From an uncultured Chlorobiaceae bacterium (GTDB lineage Bacteria; Bacteroidota; Chlorobiia; Chlorobiales; Chlorobiaceae): a DNA stretch of 61,252 nucleotides. A program made the position numbers and the translations under genes. The DNA lies in assembly GCA_903994365.1 (NCBI GenBank), contig CAJEXL010000012.1:1-61252 (forward strand). The letters are read 5' to 3'. How positions within the stretch are numbered: position 1 is the stretch's first letter; each line of letters starts with the position of its first letter. Shown here piece after piece: positions 27,053 to 37,001 of the stretch. The notes under the pieces are model-generated. The model had not been told where the DNA came from. It searched no databases and worked only from the letters and a program-made list of their open reading frames with translations.

Positions 27053-30000
27053 ATGGATTATAAATTTGTTGAGTATCCCTCAAATGTGCCTTATAGTGTT
27101 GTAGAATCAGAGGTGCTTGCCTACTGGAATCAACACGGGATTTTTCAGAAAAGCCTGGACGAGAAACCTGCAGATCGGGTTTTCTCTTTTTATGAAGGCC
27201 CCCCGACGGTTAACGGCAAGCCTGGTGTTCACCATGTCTTCAGCCGCACCATAAAAGATATTGTTTGTCGATACAAGACCATGCAGGGGTACCGCGTTCC
27301 CCGAAAAGCTGGCTGGGATACCCATGGTTTGCCGGTAGAGATTGCGGTGGAGAAAAAACTTGGCCTGAAAAACAAGTCGCAGGTTGTCGAGTATGGTGAT
27401 GGTGAGTTTAATGCCGAAGCAAGGGCGCTGGTTTACCACCACATTGACGATAACCGCGAAGGGTGGGGAAAGCTGACTGAGCGGATGGGTTACTGGGTCG
27501 ATATGGACAATCCCTACATCACCTGCACAAACGATTATATCGAATCGGTCTGGTGGGCTCTGAAAACTATTTTCGACAAAGGGCTTATCTACAAGGATTA
27601 TAAAATTGTTCCTCAGGATCCGAAATCAGAGACGGTGCTGAGCTCGCATGAGCTTGCTCTTGGGTACAAAGAGGTGAAAGACCCGAGCATCTATGTCAAG
27701 TTCAAAATCAAGGATTCAGTTGAGTCACTGCTGGTCTGGACAACGACACCGTGGACACTTATCTCAAATGTAGCGCTTTGCGTCGGCTCTGATATCGACT
27801 ACGTCAGGGTTTCTCATGCTGAGAGCGGAGAGTTGTTGATTCTTGCCAGGTCGCGCTTGCAGGTGTTGCTTGAAAAGAACGAAGAGGGTGAATCACTCTG
27901 GCGGGTTGTTGCCGAGCTGAAAGGGGGTGATCTGGAAGGGTTGGAGTATGAGCCGCTCTTCACCTATATCCAGCCTGAAAAAAAGTGTTGGTATGTTACC
28001 GCAGGCTCTTTTGTCTCTACTGAAGATGGTACCGGTATTGTTCATATTGCTCCGGCTTTTGGTGCCGATGACTATGAGATAGCCAAAGCATACGATTTGC
28101 CAATGCTTCAGCCCGTGGCCCGGAACGGATGCTTTACCGCAGAGGTGAGTGATTATGAAGGCATGTTTTTCAAGGATACTGATCCGTTGATTATCAAGCA
28201 GCTTAAGGCATCCGGAAAGTTATATCGCAAAGAGATTATCACCCACACCTATCCCTATTCGTGGCGATATGATGTGCCGGTGATCTATTATGCACGAGAG
28301 TCGTGGTATATCAGAACAACCTCAATAGCCGCCCGAATGGTGGAACTCAACAAGACGATCAACTGGTGCCCTCCCGAAATTGGTACCGGTCGTTTTGGCA
28401 ACTGGCTTGAGGAGAACAAGGACTGGGCGCTTTCACGCGAGCGCTTCTGGGGTTCACCGCTTCCGCTTTGGGTGTCGGAGGATTTTGTTATTGGTGATGA
28501 TGCTGCATCCGGAAAAATGTTTGCCGTCGGTTCAGTTGCCGAATTGCGTGAGGGTTTTATTGATATTGACGGTGAGCGACTGCTCCTCGGAGATGCGCTC
28601 GACAGGGGATTGGTACAGCTTGATCTTCACAAACCATTTGTTGACAGAATCTACTTTGTGAGAGAGGGCAAGCGCTTTAATCGGACGCCCGAGCTGGTGG
28701 ATGTCTGGTTCGACAGTGGCTCCATGCCATTTGCACAGTTGCATTACCCCTTCGAGAATCGCGATCTGTTCGACAAGATGTTCCCTGCCGATTTTATTGC
28801 CGAAGGGGTTGATCAGACCAGAGGGTGGTTCTATACGCTTCATGCCATAGCAACGCTTATTTTCGACAAAGTGGCCTATAAAAACCTGATTGTCAACAGT
28901 CTTATCCTTGACAAAAGTGGTCAGAAAATGTCAAAGTCGAAAGGTAATGTTGTTGACCCTTTTGAGACAATGGAGCGTTACGGTGCCGATGCACTGCGCT
29001 GGTACCTTATGGTGACCAGTCCGCCATGGAGGGCTAAATCCTTCAATACCGATGAGATTGAGGAGGAGCAGCGGAAGTTTTTCCGTGCCTTCATCAACAG
29101 CTATAACTTTTTTGTGCTTTATGCGAGTGTTGATGGATTTACCTTTGCTGAGCCTGAAATTGCTGTTCACGAGCGCTCCGAGCTCGATCGCTGGGTTCTC
29201 TCCTGCCTGAATACGCTGGTTGAGAGTGTTCAGCTTCGTATGGAGCAGTACGACATTACCGGTGCCGTCAGGCTGATTAATGATTTTACCGTTGATGACC
29301 TTTCAAACTGGTATATCCGCCGCTCAAGAAAACGGTTCTGGAAAAGTGATATGGGGTCTGACAAGGTTGCCGCCTATCAGACGCTCTATCGAGCACTTGA
29401 GGTATTGGCAAAACTGCTGGCTCCCATTACCCCTTTTCTTGCGGAACGGATTTACCTGAATTTGAACGGAATCAGCAAACTTGAATTGTGCGAGTCCGTG
29501 CATCTTGCCGATTTTCCTCAGTTTGATGTGACGGCCATTGACCGGCCACTTGAGCTTCGCATGAAGAAGGCGCAGATTATCACATCGCTGGTGCGCACCA
29601 TGCGCGAAAAGGCATCAATCAAGGTTCGGCAGCCGCTCAAGCGTATTTTGCTCTCAGTCAGTGATGCCACTGCAAGGGAAGAGTATCGTCTGGTTGGCGA
29701 TATCATTATGGAAGAGATCAATGTCCAGAAGATAGAGTATATCGAAGAGGATGGCTCGGTGATCAGCAAAAAGGTTAAACCAAACTTTAAAACCCTTGGC
29801 CCCCGTTTTGGCAAGGATATGAAAGCTTTGGCGGAAGCGATCAGAATTATGAGCCACAAGCAGATTGCGCTTCTTGAAAAAGAGGATATGCTGCCACTGG
29901 ATCTTGATGGCAAGGTTTTTGAGCTGCATCGTGAAGATGTAGAGATCATGCATGAAGATATTGAGGGGTGGCTGGTTGCATCCGATGAAGCCCATGGCAT

Positions 30001-30310
30001 TATGGTGGCGCTTGATACCGAGATGACCGAAGAGCTTGAGATGCTGGGGCTTTCGCGTGAACTGGTCAGCCGAATACAGGCGCTGCGAAAAGAGAGTGGC
30101 CTTGAAATTACTGACCGGATCTCACTCTCTCTTCAGTGCTCGGCAAAACTGCTTGATGCAGTGAGAGGAAATGAGGATTACATAACATCTGAAACTCTTG
30201 CAAATGCTCTTGTATTTGAAATGGTTGGCGCTCTCTCTCCGCTGAAGTGGAAGGAAGAGATGGTCAATGGTGAAATTTGCAGATTAGCACTTGAAAAATG
30301 GGGCTTTTAA
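27053..30310 (+). CDS. ileS: Isoleucyl-tRNA synthetase, IleS2-like
   Basis: The enzyme charges tRNA-Ile. The 1085-residue product has the HIGH-type motif ([18 protein letters not shown]), the editing domain ([10 protein letters not shown]1), the second signature [13 protein letters not shown] and an anticodon-binding region ([14 protein letters not shown]). Length, the [18 protein letters not shown] segment and the C-terminal extension resemble the eukaryote-like IleS2 class rather than the roughly 940-residue IleS1. It is followed 55 bases downstream by a DksA/TraR-like gene, a common arrangement. Confidence 0.96.
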   Translation: MDYKFVEYPSNVPYSVVESEVLAYWNQHGIFQKSLDEKPADRVFSFYEGPPTVNGKPGVHHVFSRTIKDIVCRYKTMQGYRVPRKAGWDTHGLPVEIAVEKKLGLKNKSQVVEYGDGEFNAEARALVYHHIDDNREGWGKLTERMGYWVDMDNPYITCTNDYIESVWWALKTIFDKGLIYKDYKIVPQDPKSETVLSSHELALGYKEVKDPSIYVKFKIKDSVESLLVWTTTPWTLISNVALCVGSDIDYVRVSHAESGELLILARSRLQVLLEKNEEGESLWRVVAELKGGDLEGLEYEPLFTYIQPEKKCWYVTAGSFVSTEDGTGIVHIAPAFGADDYEIAKAYDLPMLQPVARNGCFTAEVSDYEGMFFKDTDPLIIKQLKASGKLYRKEIITHTYPYSWRYDVPVIYYARESWYIRTTSIAARMVELNKTINWCPPEIGTGRFGNWLEENKDWALSRERFWGSPLPLWVSEDFVIGDDAASGKMFAVGSVAELREGFIDIDGERLLLGDALDRGLVQLDLHKPFVDRIYFVREGKRFNRTPELVDVWFDSGSMPFAQLHYPFENRDLFDKMFPADFIAEGVDQTRGWFYTLHAIATLIFDKVAYKNLIVNSLILDKSGQKMSKSKGNVVDPFETMERYGADALRWYLMVTSPPWRAKSFNTDEIEEEQRKFFRAFINSYNFFVLYASVDGFTFAEPEIAVHERSELDRWVLSCLNTLVESVQLRMEQYDITGAVRLINDFTVDDLSNWYIRRSRKRFWKSDMGSDKVAAYQTLYRALEVLAKLLAPITPFLAERIYLNLNGISKLELCESVHLADFPQFDVTAIDRPLELRMKKAQIITSLVRTMREKASIKVRQPLKRILLSVSDATAREEYRLVGDIIMEEINVQKIEYIEEDGSVISKKVKPNFKTLGPRFGKDMKALAEAIRIMSHKQIALLEKEDMLPLDLDGKVFELHREDVEIMHEDIEGWLVASDEAHGIMVALDTEMTEELEMLGLSRELVSRIQALRKESGLEITDRISLSLQCSAKLLDAVRGNEDYITSETLANALVFEMVGALSPLKWKEEMVNGEICRLALEKWGF

Positions 30311-30364
30311 TAGTATTATAGCAAGCGCTCTTTTGTGCTGAATTCTGTTATAACAAGAAAAAAA

Positions 30365-30808
30365 ATGTCTGTTATGGTGAAAAAAAATGAGAGTGCTTCC
30401 AGCAAAGAGAATGAAATAATGGAAGAGCCTGTCCTGACAAAAACCTATTTAACTGACGAAGAACTCGAACATTTCAGAGTCTTGTTGCTTAAAAGACGGG
30501 AGGAGGTGCTGCGTGATCTGGATATTCTGCGCTCTTCACTCTCCGACGAAAACGTTGAGGATTCCATCAATTCGAACTACTCCATGCACATGGCTGATCA
30601 TGGAACGGATACCATGGATCGAGAACAACGCTTCATGTTTATTGCCCGTGATGAAAAGTATATCACGTACATTGATCAGGCGCTCGACAGGATCAGAAAC
30701 AAGACTTATGGTATCTGTATCAAGTCGGGCAAACCTATCCCGAAAAAGAGACTTGAGGCGGTGCCACATACGTCAGTAAGAATTGAGTTCAAACAGGGAA
30801 AAAAGTAG
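30365..30808 (+). CDS. DksA/TraR family protein with degenerate zinc finger
   Basis: The 147-residue product has the DksA layout: a coiled-coil (LTDEELEHFRVLLLKRREEV) and the DREQRFMFIARDEKYITYID-type helix, then YGIC before the zinc-finger region. The finger is broken: the usual CxxC is C-I-K-S (GICIKSGKPIP) and the second pair is replaced by T-S-V-R, leaving only one of four cysteines. DksA binds the RNA polymerase channel and works with ppGpp; zinc-free forms exist. The ATG at 30365 is one of several close starts. It follows ileS and ends at a bidirectional terminator. Confidence 0.88.
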   Translation: MSVMVKKNESASSKENEIMEEPVLTKTYLTDEELEHFRVLLLKRREEVLRDLDILRSSLSDENVEDSINSNYSMHMADHGTDTMDREQRFMFIARDEKYITYIDQALDRIRNKTYGICIKSGKPIPKKRLEAVPHTSVRIEFKQGKK

Positions 30809-30846
30809 AGGGCTTTACTCGTGATAAAGATTCCATCTCTAACCGG

Positions 30847-30876
30847 AAAGGGCTGCCTCTTCAGGCAGCCCTTTTT
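30847..30876. terminator. Bidirectional intrinsic terminator between dksA-like gene and purF
   Basis: AAAGGGCTGCCT (30847-30858) pairs with AGGCAGCCCTTT (30863-30874) over CTTC, followed by further T residues on the plus strand and preceded by A residues. It lies between the convergent ends of the DksA-like gene and purF. Confidence 0.85.
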
Positions 30877-30912
30877 CTTATGCTCATCCATGTGTGTAAA
30901 CTCTCTTCTTTG

Positions 30913-32406
30913 TCAGTCGTTTTCTTCTTTGTCTGTAGTGGCATCGCTGATCTGAATTGGATAGTCACCACTGAAACAGGCTGTGCAATAGCTGCATGTT
31001 TCGCCATCAAACGAAGGCACGCTGTTCATCATCCCCTGCATGGAGAGATATTTCAATGAATCCACTCCGATATATTCTCTGATTTTTTCGATCTCCTGCG
31101 TCTCATTGTCGAGACTGTCGAACATGTGGGTAAGCAACTGTCGTTTGGTAGGAAAATCCATACCGTAGAAACAGGGGTTGGTTATGGGGGGAGAGCTGAT
31201 GTGCAGATGAATTGCCGCTGGGTCAGCCTCACGGATCAGTTTGATCAGCATTTTCGCAGTTGTCCCCCGGACAATGGAGTCGTCCACAAGAATGATTGGT
31301 CTTCCCTGAAGCACTCCACGCACAATATTGTACTTGGAACGAACCTTGATGTCACGGCTGTGAATTCCTGGCTGTATGAAGGTTCTTCCCACATAGTGAT
31401 TGCGGATAAGACCATGTTCAAACCTTGCCGGTTTCTCATTTTTGAGGCTTTCCCTCACAAAACCGAGCGCTGCAGTGTTGGATGAGTCGGGCACACTGAC
31501 AACGGTCAGCTCCTTTTCTCCGGGCTGATGCTCAATTGCGGATTCTCGGGCAAGATTTTTGCCGAGATTTCGCCGTACCTTGTCAACCGAATGGCCAAAA
31601 ATAAAGCTGTCTGGACGGGAAAAATAGACATACTCAAAAATGCAGCGGGCCTTGCGAGCTGAGGAGGGAAGGTAAAGCGATGTCAGCTTTTCATTGGTAA
31701 CGGCAAGATGATCAATCAAAAGAATTTCGCCCGGCTCAATATCGCGGATATACTCCGCCTGGATGATATCAAAGGCGCAGGTTTCGCTGGCAACAATATA
31801 GGCCAGCTCACCGGTGAGAGGATCGACCTTTTTGCCAAGGGCAAGCGGCCTGAATCCATAAGGATCCCTCGCAGCGATCAACTGGTTATTAGCCAGCAGT
31901 ACTATTGAATATGCACCTTGTACCTGCGACAAGGCTTCGTAAAGCTGGTCTATTGGCTCTTTTTCACGGCTTCGTGCGGCAAGGTGCGGGATGATTTCAG
32001 TATCCGAAGATGCCTGAAAGATAACTCCAAGCTCGGTCAATTCGCGCCTTAGGGCACGGGAGTTGGTGAGATTGCCGTTATGGGCTATTGCGAGACTTCC
32101 TGACCGGTAGGTCAGGGAAAATGGTTGGATATTGCTTGCCGATGATGAGGAACCTGTGGTTGAGTATCGGTTGTGTCCAATTGCGGCATAGCCCCCAAGG
32201 GTATCAAAAATAGTCTCGTCCCTGAAGACCTCAGCGACAAGCCCCATCCCTTTATGTTGTTTGAAGAGCGTTCTTTTCTTGACCTTGTTGTATTCTGCTA
32301 CAACAATACCAGCTGCCTCTTGTCCCCTGTGCTGCAGTGAATACAATCCATAGAAGGTATCTTCTGCGGGAGTTTTTGAATTAAAAACGCCGAAAACTCC
32401 ACACAT
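30913..32406 (-). CDS. purF: Amidophosphoribosyltransferase
   Basis: PurF makes 5-phosphoribosylamine from PRPP and glutamine, the first step of purine synthesis. The 497-residue product starts Met-Cys-Gly (MCGVFGVFN), so the N-terminal catalytic cysteine is exposed after Met removal; this fixes the start at 32406, two codons inside the longest frame. QHRGQEAAGIVV, GHNRYSTTG and the PRPP loop ILVDDSIVRGTTAKML are present. C-terminal CSYCTACFSG resembles the cysteine cluster of Fe-S PurF forms. It diverges from the HAD phosphatase gene across 234 bases. Confidence 0.96.
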   Translation of the reverse strand: MCGVFGVFNSKTPAEDTFYGLYSLQHRGQEAAGIVVAEYNKVKKRTLFKQHKGMGLVAEVFRDETIFDTLGGYAAIGHNRYSTTGSSSSASNIQPFSLTYRSGSLAIAHNGNLTNSRALRRELTELGVIFQASSDTEIIPHLAARSREKEPIDQLYEALSQVQGAYSIVLLANNQLIAARDPYGFRPLALGKKVDPLTGELAYIVASETCAFDIIQAEYIRDIEPGEILLIDHLAVTNEKLTSLYLPSSARKARCIFEYVYFSRPDSFIFGHSVDKVRRNLGKNLARESAIEHQPGEKELTVVSVPDSSNTAALGFVRESLKNEKPARFEHGLIRNHYVGRTFIQPGIHSRDIKVRSKYNIVRGVLQGRPIILVDDSIVRGTTAKMLIKLIREADPAAIHLHISSPPITNPCFYGMDFPTKRQLLTHMFDSLDNETQEIEKIREYIGVDSLKYLSMQGMMNSVPSFDGETCSYCTACFSGDYPIQISDATTDKEEND

Positions 32407-32640
32407 AAGCAAGGTATGTTAAAGTTGAGTAAACAGCCCGATGTACTCTTTCATGCTTCATAATGAGGATGAACATAACGATTCAGAGCGTCAATTGAAA
32501 GAGTGCAGAATCTTTTTAACCAGAGCCGTATTTTGTTTGCAGTTACGCTGTCACTTTCTCTTGCTGTGAAATGCTGGAAAAGTCATATATTGGCCTGCTG
32601 AAAATCATTGTATTCTTATGGCTGAATCGTTCTGTTTCCT

Positions 32641-33159
32641 ATGCTTTCACTATCAATCGGCGAACTCGAAAAACGGGCAGGAAAGATAAAACTGGTTATT
32701 TCCGATAATGATGGTGTCTTTACCGATACGGGAGTTTACTATTCAGACAGGGGCGAGGAGATGAAGCGTTATTCCATCAGGGATGGTATGGGGGTTGAAC
32801 GGCTCAGAAATATTGGCATTGATACCTGCATCATGACCGGGGAAGTGTCACCCAGTCTGAAGAAACGTGCTGAAAAGCTCGGCATGAAAAGGCTCTATCT
32901 TGGAATCAAGGATAAGCTCTCAATGGTTGAAACCGTACTGACTGAAACCGGACTTCGCCGATGTGAGCTGGCATATATTGGCGATGATGTCAATGATGTC
33001 GCCATTATGGAGGAGATATCCAGAGAGGGTTTAACCGGATGCCCTCGTGATGCAACCCTGTTCGTTGAGCCCTGCAGCCACTATCGAGCTCAAGCAGATG
33101 GTGGATATGGTGCTTTCCGCGACTTTGCCGAATGGCTTATCACACTAAGAAATTCCTGA
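32641..33159 (+). CDS. HAD phosphatase of the KdsC family
   Basis: The 172-residue single-domain phosphatase has IKLVISDNDGVFTDTGVYYS (DxD nucleophile pair, here D-N-D), RDGMGVERL, IMTGE and YIGDDVNDVAIM. This is the KdsC/NeuA-C-terminal group, which dephosphorylates KDO-8-phosphate or nonulosonate 9-phosphates. It lies 75 bases before a NeuB-like synthase and is likely its partner, cleaving a 9-phospho-sugar acid; KDO-8-P phosphatase remains possible. Length matches KdsC. Confidence 0.88.
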   Translation: MLSLSIGELEKRAGKIKLVISDNDGVFTDTGVYYSDRGEEMKRYSIRDGMGVERLRNIGIDTCIMTGEVSPSLKKRAEKLGMKRLYLGIKDKLSMVETVLTETGLRRCELAYIGDDVNDVAIMEEISREGLTGCPRDATLFVEPCSHYRAQADGGYGAFRDFAEWLITLRNS

Positions 33160-33234
33160 GTATATCTTTTATTAACATCGATTCCGGCCATTCTCATAAA
33201 AAGTAATGGATGGTTCGATTTTCCAAAGTAACGT

Positions 33235-34104
33235 ATGGCGGAAGTCACTATAGGTAACAGAATGGTCGGGGATGCTCATCCCGTCTTTGTCATTGCTGAA
33301 ATTGGTATCAATCATAATGGCTCGATGGAGGTTGCCAAGAAGCTTATTGAGGGTGCAGCCCAGGCAGGTTGCGATGCCGTAAAGTTTCAGAAGCGTACAC
33401 CAGAGCTCTGCGTGCCAAAGGATCAGCGCGATATTGAGCGTGATACCCCTTGGGGTCGTATGAAATACATTGACTACCGATATAAGGTTGAGTTCGGGCG
33501 TGAAGAGTACCAGGAGATAGATCGCTTCAGCAAAGAGCATGGTATTTTATGGTTTGCCTCTTGCTGGGACGAGGAGTCGGTTGATTTTATGGAACAGTTT
33601 GAGCCACCCTGTTACAAGGCGGCCTCTGCCTCGTTGACCGATTTGCCGCTGCTGAAGAAAACAGCTTCAACCATGCGTCCCCTGATCATCTCAACCGGGA
33701 TGTCAACCATGGAAGAGGTTGAAAAAACGGTCGAAGAGCTTGGAACTGGTAATCTTCTTATAGCTCACACAAACTCCACCTACCCCTCTCCGATTGATGA
33801 GTTGAACCTCCGCATGATCACTTCGCTTAAAGCGCTCTATCCAACGGTGCCGATCGGCTATTCCGGCCATGAAGTGGGGCTTTCGACCACCTGGGCCGCA
33901 GTGGCGCTTGGTGCCACCTTTGTTGAACGTCACGTCACCCTTGATCGGGCCATGTGGGGATCTGACCAGGCAGCTTCGGTAGAGCTTTCGGGTATGGCAA
34001 GGCTTGTGTCAAACATTCGTGACATTGAGAAAGCGCTTGGTGATGGTGTAAAACGCCTCTATGAAGGTGAAGCTGCAGCACGTAAAAAGTTGCGTCGCTC
34101 CTGA
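33235..34104 (+). CDS. NeuB-family sugar-acid synthase lacking the SAF domain
   Basis: NeuB enzymes condense phosphoenolpyruvate with a hexosamine. The 289-residue barrel has FVIAEIGINHNGSMEVAKKL, DAVKFQKRTPELCV, AHTNSTYPSP, GYSGHEVGLS and VERHVTLDRAMWGSD, all family signatures. Usual NeuB proteins have about 340 residues with a C-terminal SAF (antifreeze-like) domain that closes the active site; this one stops after the barrel at KKLRRS. It follows a KdsC-like phosphatase. A nonulosonic-acid role is likely, but no CMP-transferase is adjacent. Confidence 0.88.
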   Translation: MAEVTIGNRMVGDAHPVFVIAEIGINHNGSMEVAKKLIEGAAQAGCDAVKFQKRTPELCVPKDQRDIERDTPWGRMKYIDYRYKVEFGREEYQEIDRFSKEHGILWFASCWDEESVDFMEQFEPPCYKAASASLTDLPLLKKTASTMRPLIISTGMSTMEEVEKTVEELGTGNLLIAHTNSTYPSPIDELNLRMITSLKALYPTVPIGYSGHEVGLSTTWAAVALGATFVERHVTLDRAMWGSDQAASVELSGMARLVSNIRDIEKALGDGVKRLYEGEAAARKKLRRS

Positions 34105-34201
34105 TACGGCACTGTTTCGCTGTTGAACACTTTCTGTGTCACATTCTGATCAGGAGGTGTTTAATACAAAGTTCCCTAATAAAACAAAGTATTGTCCAGC
34201 T

Positions 34202-36088
34202 ATGAGTAATAATAACAGTACAGCCCCTGTCCAGGAGTTTGAATACAAGGCTGAGATGAAGCAGCTTCTGGATCTTATCGTTCACTCACTCTATACCCAT
34301 CCTGAAATTTATCTAAGGGAGCTGATTTCAAATGCCTCCGATGCGTTGAGCAAGGTGCGTTTCAATGCACTGACCGATCAGGATATTCTTGACAAGGAGT
34401 CTGAGCTTGCTGTCCGGATAACCATCGACTCCACAGAGATGACCTTTTCCATCCAGGACAGCGGTGTCGGGATGACAGAAGAGGAGCTGATTGCAAATCT
34501 CGGTACCGTTGCAAAGTCGGGGACGCTCAGCTTCATGCAATCGTTGAAAGAGCAGCAGAAGCAGCTTGATGGCAACCTCATTGGGCAATTTGGTGTCGGA
34601 TTTTACTCAGTATTTATGGTCACCGAAGAGGTTACCGTTGAGACAAGAAGCGCCCGACCAGATTCACAGGGGTACCGCTGGCGCTCTGCTGGCCAGGGTA
34701 CCTATACGATTGAAAAGATTGACAAGGCTGACCGTGGCACCACAATCTCCTTCAAACTCAAAGAGGAGCATAAAGAGTTTGCTGAAGAGTACCGTGTCGA
34801 GCAGATTATCAAAAAATACTCCAACTTTGTTGACTTTCCGATCTATCTTGGCGAGAAGCAGGTCAACAGCGTTACCGCGCTCTGGCAGCGCTCAAAGGGT
34901 GAGTTGAAGGATGAAGAGGTCAATGAGTTCTACAAGTTCATTGCCAACGATTATAACGATCCTCTCGACTATCTCCCTGTTTCGGTTGAGGGTATGGTCA
35001 CCTTCAAAGCGCTCCTGTTTCTTCCTCAAGAGGCTCCGCCCGATATGCTCTACCGTCAGGGTGAGCTCGAAAATCATGGCCCGCAGCTCTATGTAAAAAA
35101 GGTGCTGATCCAGAATGAGTGCCGTGACCTGCTCCCCGAATATCTTCGCTTTATTGCCGGTGTTGTCGATACTGAAGATCTCTCGCTTAATGTGTCGAGA
35201 GAGGTTGTACAGTCGAGTCCGGTGATGGCCAAAATTCGTCAGATCCTGACCGGCAAGATTCTTGGCTGGTTTGAAACTCTTGCCAAAGAGCAGCCTGAGA
35301 AGTTCAAAACATTCTACAAGGCATTTGGCCCCATCATCAAGATTGGTCTCAATACGGACTTTACCAATCGCGACAAGCTGATTGAGCTGCTGCGTTTTGA
35401 GAGCACAAAAACCGCTGAAGGCGAGTATATTACGCTCAAGGAGTATTCTGATAGAATGGGAGCTGATCAGAAGGAGATCTATTATCATTCAGGAACAAGC
35501 AGAGGGCAGCTTCTTGCCCATCCAAATCTTGAGTATTTTCAGGATATGGGCATTGAGGTGCTGCTGCTGAGCGATCCAGTTGATGTTTTTGTCATTCCGT
35601 CGATTCATGAGTACGATAAAAAACCCCTGAAATCCATTGAAAAACCCGATATCGATTTTTCAAGGCAGAAGCCGCTCAAGGAGGGGGCAGAGCCACTTCC
35701 GGAGAATCTCCTCTCTTCGGTGCTTCAGCTTTTCCGTGAAACACTTGGAGAGGATATTGAGGATGTCATAGAGTCACATCGGCTGGTTAATTCGCCTGTA
35801 ACACTGGTGAGCGGAAAGGATGGTCTCGACAGTCAGATGGAGAAGATGATGAAGATGATGCAGGCCAATATGCCTTCAGCCAAAAAGATTCTGGAAGTCA
35901 ATACATCGCATCCGATTATCCGTAACCTTTCAGGAATGGTTATTGCCGACGCTGGTAATCCGTTGATCAGGACGGTGATCAGGCAGCTTTATGAAGGCGC
36001 TCTTTTTCTTGAGGGTGGTCTTGACTCAACCACCGCATTTTTATCAAGAATGAACGAGTTGATTGAGGTTGCAACGCTCTCCAGATGA
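34202..36088 (+). CDS. htpG: Chaperone HtpG (Hsp90)
   Basis: The 628-residue product has the GHKL ATPase domain ([42 protein letters not shown]), the middle domain ([41 protein letters not shown] pieces) and a C-terminal dimer domain. The ATG at 34202 ([20 protein letters not shown]) matches the usual N-terminus; the frame is open 22 codons further upstream. It assists protein folding under stress. No gene is closely linked. Confidence 0.97.
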   Translation: MSNNNSTAPVQEFEYKAEMKQLLDLIVHSLYTHPEIYLRELISNASDALSKVRFNALTDQDILDKESELAVRITIDSTEMTFSIQDSGVGMTEEELIANLGTVAKSGTLSFMQSLKEQQKQLDGNLIGQFGVGFYSVFMVTEEVTVETRSARPDSQGYRWRSAGQGTYTIEKIDKADRGTTISFKLKEEHKEFAEEYRVEQIIKKYSNFVDFPIYLGEKQVNSVTALWQRSKGELKDEEVNEFYKFIANDYNDPLDYLPVSVEGMVTFKALLFLPQEAPPDMLYRQGELENHGPQLYVKKVLIQNECRDLLPEYLRFIAGVVDTEDLSLNVSREVVQSSPVMAKIRQILTGKILGWFETLAKEQPEKFKTFYKAFGPIIKIGLNTDFTNRDKLIELLRFESTKTAEGEYITLKEYSDRMGADQKEIYYHSGTSRGQLLAHPNLEYFQDMGIEVLLLSDPVDVFVIPSIHEYDKKPLKSIEKPDIDFSRQKPLKEGAEPLPENLLSSVLQLFRETLGEDIEDVIESHRLVNSPVTLVSGKDGLDSQMEKMMKMMQANMPSAKKILEVNTSHPIIRNLSGMVIADAGNPLIRTVIRQLYEGALFLEGGLDSTTAFLSRMNELIEVATLSR

Positions 36089-36119
36089 GAGGATTCAATA
36101 ACTTTAAACTACTGAATTC

Positions 36120-36998
36120 GTGAATAAGGGAAGGGATTTCGATGCAAGGGAAATTTTGGTTTTTCAGAAAAATGAGATAACCGAGCATCATATATACAAG
36201 AATCTTTCCGGCAAGGTAAGCGGTATTAAAAGCCGTCGTATACTCTCCCAGATTGCTGACGATGAGATGCGCCACTACAACGTCTGGAAAAACTATACGC
36301 GGAGAGATGTTGCTCCCGACCGGTTCAAGGTGTGGTTTTATACCATGGCGAGTATGTTGTTCGGATTTACCTTTGGCATCAAGTTGATGGAAAATGGTGA
36401 AAAAAAGGCTTATGCCCTCTATAGCCGTTTTCCAAACACTCTCAAGGAGGTGAACGGTATTGTTCGTGACGAAGAGGAGCATGAACAGGCACTGCTGATG
36501 CTCCTCGACGAAGGTCGTCTCAAACACATCGGCTCAATTGCTCTTGGTCTCAGCGATGCGCTTGTCGAATTTATAGGTGTGCTTGCGGCCCTTACTTTTG
36601 TCTTGCATACTACAACAGTTGTGGCACTGACGGCCTCAATTACCGGCATTGCAGCCGCACTTTCAATGGTGGCATCAGGCTACCTTTCTGCAAAATCAGA
36701 CCCCGGCGGAAAAAACCCTTTTCTTGTCTCATTTTATAGAGGGGGTGCATACATTTTTAGCCTGCTTGCGCTGGTTGCTCCCTATCTTTTTCTTGAAGAC
36801 CGCTATATTTGCCTGGGGCTCTCATTTTTTATTGCACTCTGCATCACAGGGTTTATCAACTACTATCTCTCTGTTGCCCGGGACCTGCCCTTCAAAAGTC
36901 GTTTCCTTGAAATGGCAGGGCTTTGTTTTGCCGTTGCAGCGTTGAGTTCCCTGGCTGGTTATGCCATACACTTCGCCTTTCCCGATGTTTTGATGTAG
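36120..36998 (+). CDS. Ferritin-like/VIT1 fusion membrane protein (MbfA type)
   Basis: The 292-residue product joins an N-terminal ferritin-like domain with paired helices (KNEITEHHIYKNLSGKV, Glu and His ligands; IADDEMRHYNVW; RDEEEHEQALLML) to a C-terminal VIT1/CCC1 domain with about five transmembrane helices. Membrane-bound ferritins of this kind (MbfA) export iron and guard against iron-driven oxidative stress. It starts with GTG at 36120; no strong ribosome site is seen. It follows htpG by 31 bases and ends three bases from the convergent kinase gene. Confidence 0.88.
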   Translation: MNKGRDFDAREILVFQKNEITEHHIYKNLSGKVSGIKSRRILSQIADDEMRHYNVWKNYTRRDVAPDRFKVWFYTMASMLFGFTFGIKLMENGEKKAYALYSRFPNTLKEVNGIVRDEEEHEQALLMLLDEGRLKHIGSIALGLSDALVEFIGVLAALTFVLHTTTVVALTASITGIAAALSMVASGYLSAKSDPGGKNPFLVSFYRGGAYIFSLLALVAPYLFLEDRYICLGLSFFIALCITGFINYYLSVARDLPFKSRFLEMAGLCFAVAALSSLAGYAIHFAFPDVLM

Positions 36999-37001
36999 TC
37001 A

